Shown here one piece after another: positions 14,079-16,175 of a DNA stretch of 16,175 bases; position 1 is the first letter of the stretch; each line of letters begins with the position of its first letter. Made by a program: the position numbers and the translations under genes. The DNA is from GCA-016699105 sp036518915. Lineage in GTDB: Bacteria; Patescibacteriota; Saccharimonadia; UBA4664. The notes beneath the pieces are model-generated. The model was not told the origin of the DNA, made no database searches, and was given only the letters and a program-made list of their open reading frames with translations. The stretch covers positions 1-16,175 of the forward strand of contig DATDME010000092.1 in NCBI GenBank assembly GCA_036518915.1, given 5' to 3'.

Positions 14079-14639
14079 ATGATTGCCACCCTCACCGGCA
14101 CCATCGCCGAAAAGCTGCCCGATTCCCTCATTCTCGACGTGCACGGCGTGGGCTATGAGCTGTTTGTGAGTGTCGACGAATGGGGCGCCGCCAAACTGGG
14201 CGCCGAAGCCAAATATTACGTGTATGAGCAAATCCGCGAAGATACCCATAACCTCTACGGCTTCAGCGAGCTCGGCGGCCGCCAACTTTTCACCCAGCTC
14301 ATTGGCGTGAATGGCGTGGGCCCCAAACTCGCCATGCAAATCTTGAGCTCCGCCGGCGAAAACCGCCTGCGCCAGGCCATTGCTTCGGGCGACCCTGCGC
14401 TGCTGAAAGGCATCTCCGGCGTGGGGCCCAAAACCGCCCAGCGCGTCATTCTCGACCTGCGCGGCAAAGTCGAAGAGGGCGCCGCCGGCCTGGCGCCCGT
14501 CGCTGATCCCGCCTACCAGGCACTAGTGGCCCTGGGCTACACGCCGGCTCAGGCCACGCAGGCCGTGCAAAACATCCCCGCGAATATTACTGGCGACCAG
14601 GAACGGGTGAGGGCTGCGCTCAAAGGGGTAGGGAAGTGA
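14079..14639 (+). CDS. ruvA: Holliday junction DNA helicase subunit RuvA
   Basis: The 186-residue product has the three RuvA domains. The N-terminal OB-fold starts MIATLTGTIAEKLPDSLILD and includes GVGYELFVS. Two helix-hairpin-helix motifs follow, LIGVNGVGPKLAMQIL and LKGISGVGPKTAQRVILDLR. The C-terminal RuvB-binding domain has YQALVALGYTPAQATQAV. RuvA binds the four-way junction and loads RuvB. A TTG at 13986 would extend the frame into the promoter, so the ATG at 14079 is used. The stop overlaps the GTG of the Nudix gene by 4 nt, so these two are one operon. ruvB does not follow. Confidence 0.96.
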   Translation: MIATLTGTIAEKLPDSLILDVHGVGYELFVSVDEWGAAKLGAEAKYYVYEQIREDTHNLYGFSELGGRQLFTQLIGVNGVGPKLAMQILSSAGENRLRQAIASGDPALLKGISGVGPKTAQRVILDLRGKVEEGAAGLAPVADPAYQALVALGYTPAQATQAVQNIPANITGDQERVRAALKGVGK

Positions 14640-15142
14640 CCACCGCGTTCCCGCACCTCTCGCCGGAAGAAGTGCGTGCCCACAAGGGCAAATCGTTTAC
14701 CGGCATCTCCGTAACCTTCATGTGTCACGACGGCCAAGGCCGGTTTTTCATGGCCCAGCGCGGCACGGCCGTCCGCGACGAACCCGGCACCTGGGACGTT
14801 GGCGGCGGGGGATTGCACTTCGGCGAGCGCACAGTCGACGGTGCCGTGCGGGAGGCCCAGGAAGAATATGGCGCCCAGGTCCTTGGTGAGCCCACGTTAC
14901 TCGGGTTTCGCGAAGTCTTCCGCACCTCACCCGACGGGACGCCCACCCACTGGATCGCCTTCGACTATTTGCTGCGCGTCGATCCAGATAGCATGCGCCT
15001 CAACGAAACCGACACCCTTAGCGCCGGCGGCTGGTATACCCTTAATGACTTGCCCTCGCCCCGTCACTCCCAGATGGAAACGGTGTATTGGGAAAAATAT
15101 CACGACCGGCTCCGCGAGCTATTTTCTGATAGCAGTCAGTAA
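14636..15142 (+). CDS. Nudix hydrolase
   Basis: The 168-residue product carries a full Nudix box: G58, E64, then REAQEEYGA (72-80), matching GX5EX7REUXEEXGU. It hydrolyses a nucleoside diphosphate linked to another group, and the substrate cannot be told from sequence. The GTG start overlaps the ruvA stop (GTGA), so it is translationally coupled. A weak AT hairpin (TTTGTAA at 15145-15151, TTACAAA at 15157-15163) follows the stop and may be a poor terminator or part of the next promoter. Confidence 0.92.
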   Translation: MTTAFPHLSPEEVRAHKGKSFTGISVTFMCHDGQGRFFMAQRGTAVRDEPGTWDVGGGGLHFGERTVDGAVREAQEEYGAQVLGEPTLLGFREVFRTSPDGTPTHWIAFDYLLRVDPDSMRLNETDTLSAGGWYTLNDLPSPRHSQMETVYWEKYHDRLRELFSDSSQ

Positions 15143-15175
15143 AATTTGTAACTTATTTACAAAAATCCCCCACGC

Positions 15176-15853
15176 ATGCCAACCCCCACCTCCCCCAAGG
15201 CCGTCGTCTTTGATATCGATGGCACCCTCACGCCCATCCTCAGCTGGCTGGATTTTACGGCTGCCCTCGGCGCCTCGGTCGAGGAGCACCGGGCCATTTT
15301 CCGCGACTATCTCGACGAGCGCATTACCTATGAGGAGTCCCGCATTCAATTATTAGCTTTGTGGCAGGGTACGGGTAAGGCCAATCGCCGCACTATTGAG
15401 GCGATATTTAATTCCTGGCCCCTTGATCCCGCAGCCGTACCCCTCATTCATGACCTGCATGACCGCGGCCTGCATGTCTGCCTGATTACCGGCTCCTTTG
15501 ATGTGTATGCTGCCAATGTGTCCGGTCGCCTGGGTGTCACCCATTGGTACGCCAACACCGAATTTATCTTCGACGAGCATGATGAACTCATCAGTTATAA
15601 CTACATGCGCGACCAGGCCAACGAGAAGTTGGCCCAATTCCAGAAATTCCTGGCCGCCACCAAGCTCAAACCCACCGACTGCCTAGCGGTCGGCGACGGT
15701 CCAAATGACCTGGAATTATTTAAAGCTACCGGTCGGGGCATTTTCATTGAACCCAAATTCAACCGCGACGACCTCGCCGATATTCGCGCATCCGCTTGGC
15801 GCACGGTGCATAACCTGGCCGAGGCCAAGGCCGTTATCAAACAAATCCTCTAA
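15176..15853 (+). CDS. HAD-IB family phosphatase (SerB-like)
   Basis: The 225-residue product has motif I VVFDIDGTLT (10-19, D13 and D15), motif II LITGSFDVY (103-111), a Lys at 151 in ANEKLAQF and motif IV CLAVGDGPNDLELF (169-182). The helical insert between motifs I and II is typical of subfamily IB, which includes phosphoserine phosphatase and related enzymes acting on small phosphoesters. The substrate is not certain. The ATG at 15176 has no Shine-Dalgarno sequence. It lies 33 nt after the Nudix gene and may be in the ruvA operon or have its own promoter in the AT-rich spacer. Confidence 0.9.
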   Translation: MPTPTSPKAVVFDIDGTLTPILSWLDFTAALGASVEEHRAIFRDYLDERITYEESRIQLLALWQGTGKANRRTIEAIFNSWPLDPAAVPLIHDLHDRGLHVCLITGSFDVYAANVSGRLGVTHWYANTEFIFDEHDELISYNYMRDQANEKLAQFQKFLAATKLKPTDCLAVGDGPNDLELFKATGRGIFIEPKFNRDDLADIRASAWRTVHNLAEAKAVIKQIL

Positions 15854-15863
15854 ACATGAAGCG

Positions 15864-15911
15864 GGGTCCGAGGATGCGCTGGTCGTGCTGACCAAACGCG
15901 TCCTCGGACCC
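15864..15911. terminator. Strong hairpin downstream of the SerB-like gene
   Basis: GGGTCCGAGGATGCG (15864-15878) pairs with CGCGTCCTCGGACCC (15897-15911) over 15 bp with one wobble. TGGTC (15880-15884) pairs with GACCA (15890-15894) inside. It begins 10 nt after the stop codon. No T-run follows on either side, so intrinsic termination is not certain. It is the right size and position for a terminator or mRNA end stabiliser. Confidence 0.55.
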
Positions 15912-15936
15912 ATTGCCTCCCGTACCAGGCCGGCCA

Positions 15937-16175
15937 TCAGGGGGTCGGGGTAGGCGGGGAGGGCGGAGTGGCGGAAACTGTTGTGGTGACCTCGCCACCG
16001 CCGGGCCCAATCTCGATGCCGGGCGGTAGTGGCGAGTATAGCCATCCCAAAACAAAACGTGTCTTTTCGCACCGATGATTCGGGTGATTCAGGATCGGTC
16101 GGACCGGGTAAGCTGTATCCGGTGATACAGCGAACGAGGAGTGATCGATCCTGAACTCACGAGCACGGTGAGGGC
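15937..16175 (-). CDS. Possible C-terminal end of an unknown protein (partial, uncertain)
   Basis: One minus-strand frame is open from the window edge to a TGA at 15937-15939, about 79 codons without a start in view. The last 35 residues read like a real protein tail: LYSPLPPGIEIGPGGG, then a Thr/Val stretch and PPSPPTPTP. The upstream half runs straight through copy 2 of the hairpin repeat, which makes coding doubtful. GC-rich DNA often has chance open frames of this length. I give it mainly because otherwise 15854-16175 would contain no gene. Confidence 0.25.
   Translation of the reverse strand, partial: PHRAREFRIDHSSFAVSPDTAYPVRPILNHPNHRCEKTRFVLGWLYSPLPPGIEIGPGGGEVTTTVSATPPSPPTPTP
16037..16175. 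repeat. Hairpin repeat, copy 2 (long form, cut by the window edge)
   Basis: TATAGCC (16037-16043), a short C run and AAAACAAAACGTG match the left arm of copy 1. TTTTCGCACCGATGATTCG (16064-16082) and AGCACGGTGAGGGC (16162-16175) match the two halves of its loop. The right arm would lie past the window. Between the loop halves is an extra 79 nt (16083-16161) absent from copy 1. That insert has its own inverted ends, GTGATTCAGGATCG (16084-16097) with CGATCCTGAACTCAC (16146-16160), and an apical stem GCTGTATC (16112-16119) with GATACAGC (16124-16131). The whole can fold as one long nested hairpin. Confidence 0.8.

Noticed and set aside
15145..15163. Intrinsic terminator after the Nudix gene
   Set aside because: The stem is 7 bp of nearly pure A-T with a short loop. 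It is too weak to call and may instead be promoter sequence.

Overview
This is a compact, GC-rich bacterial window. Three conserved housekeeping genes, yebC (1265-2005), ruvC (5622-6122) and ruvA (14079-14639), lie on the plus strand. Between them sits a set of alpha-glucan (glycogen or maltodextrin) genes, most on the minus strand: a GT4 glycosyltransferase, a six-hairpin debranching-type glycosidase, a short alpha-glucan phosphorylase, a GH57 glucanotransferase/amylase-type enzyme and a GlgA glycogen synthase, plus a phosphotransferase-fold kinase and two HAD phosphatases. Genes abut or overlap at their 3' ends. Several start codons sit 6-10 nt after a -10 box, which implies leaderless or near-leaderless mRNAs. 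No lineage marker fixes the taxonomy. A Patescibacteria/CPR (for example Saccharibacteria-like) genome is my best guess, held with low confidence. TGA is used as a stop, so there is no sign of recoding.

Layout. 1-156: tail of a membrane protein. 164-1082: an AT-richer, minus-strand pair, an ImmA/IrrE-type metallopeptidase and an overlapping two-helix membrane protein. 1265-2005: yebC. 2002-3324: GT4 glycosyltransferase. 3474-5384: debranching-type glycosidase. 5429-5614: remnant of a PadR regulator. 5622-6122: ruvC. 6067-7722: phosphorylase. 7834-8895: APH-fold kinase. 8897-8987: a strong hairpin repeat, copy 1. 9004-9585: HAD-IA hydrolase. 9586-11638: a two-gene operon of a membrane-anchored unknown and the GH57 enzyme. 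11859-13340: glgA. 13440-13906: a GC-rich, actinobacterial-looking patch with a DUF397 gene. 14079-15853: ruvA, a Nudix hydrolase and a SerB-like phosphatase. 15854-16175: non-coding or uncertain sequence ending in copy 2 of the hairpin repeat.

How the genes may work together. GlgA would extend alpha-1,4-glucan. GH57 and the debranching-type glycosidase would reshape and trim it, and the phosphorylase would release glucose-1-phosphate. The kinase and HAD-IA phosphatase may act on the sugars or sugar phosphates produced. No recognisable glgC or GH13-type glgB is in the window. The most unusual elements are the two-copy hairpin repeat (copy 2 carries an extra 79-nt palindromic core), the isolated actinobacterial-type DUF397 gene, and two membrane proteins of unknown function, one coupled to a peptidase and one to the GH57 enzyme.
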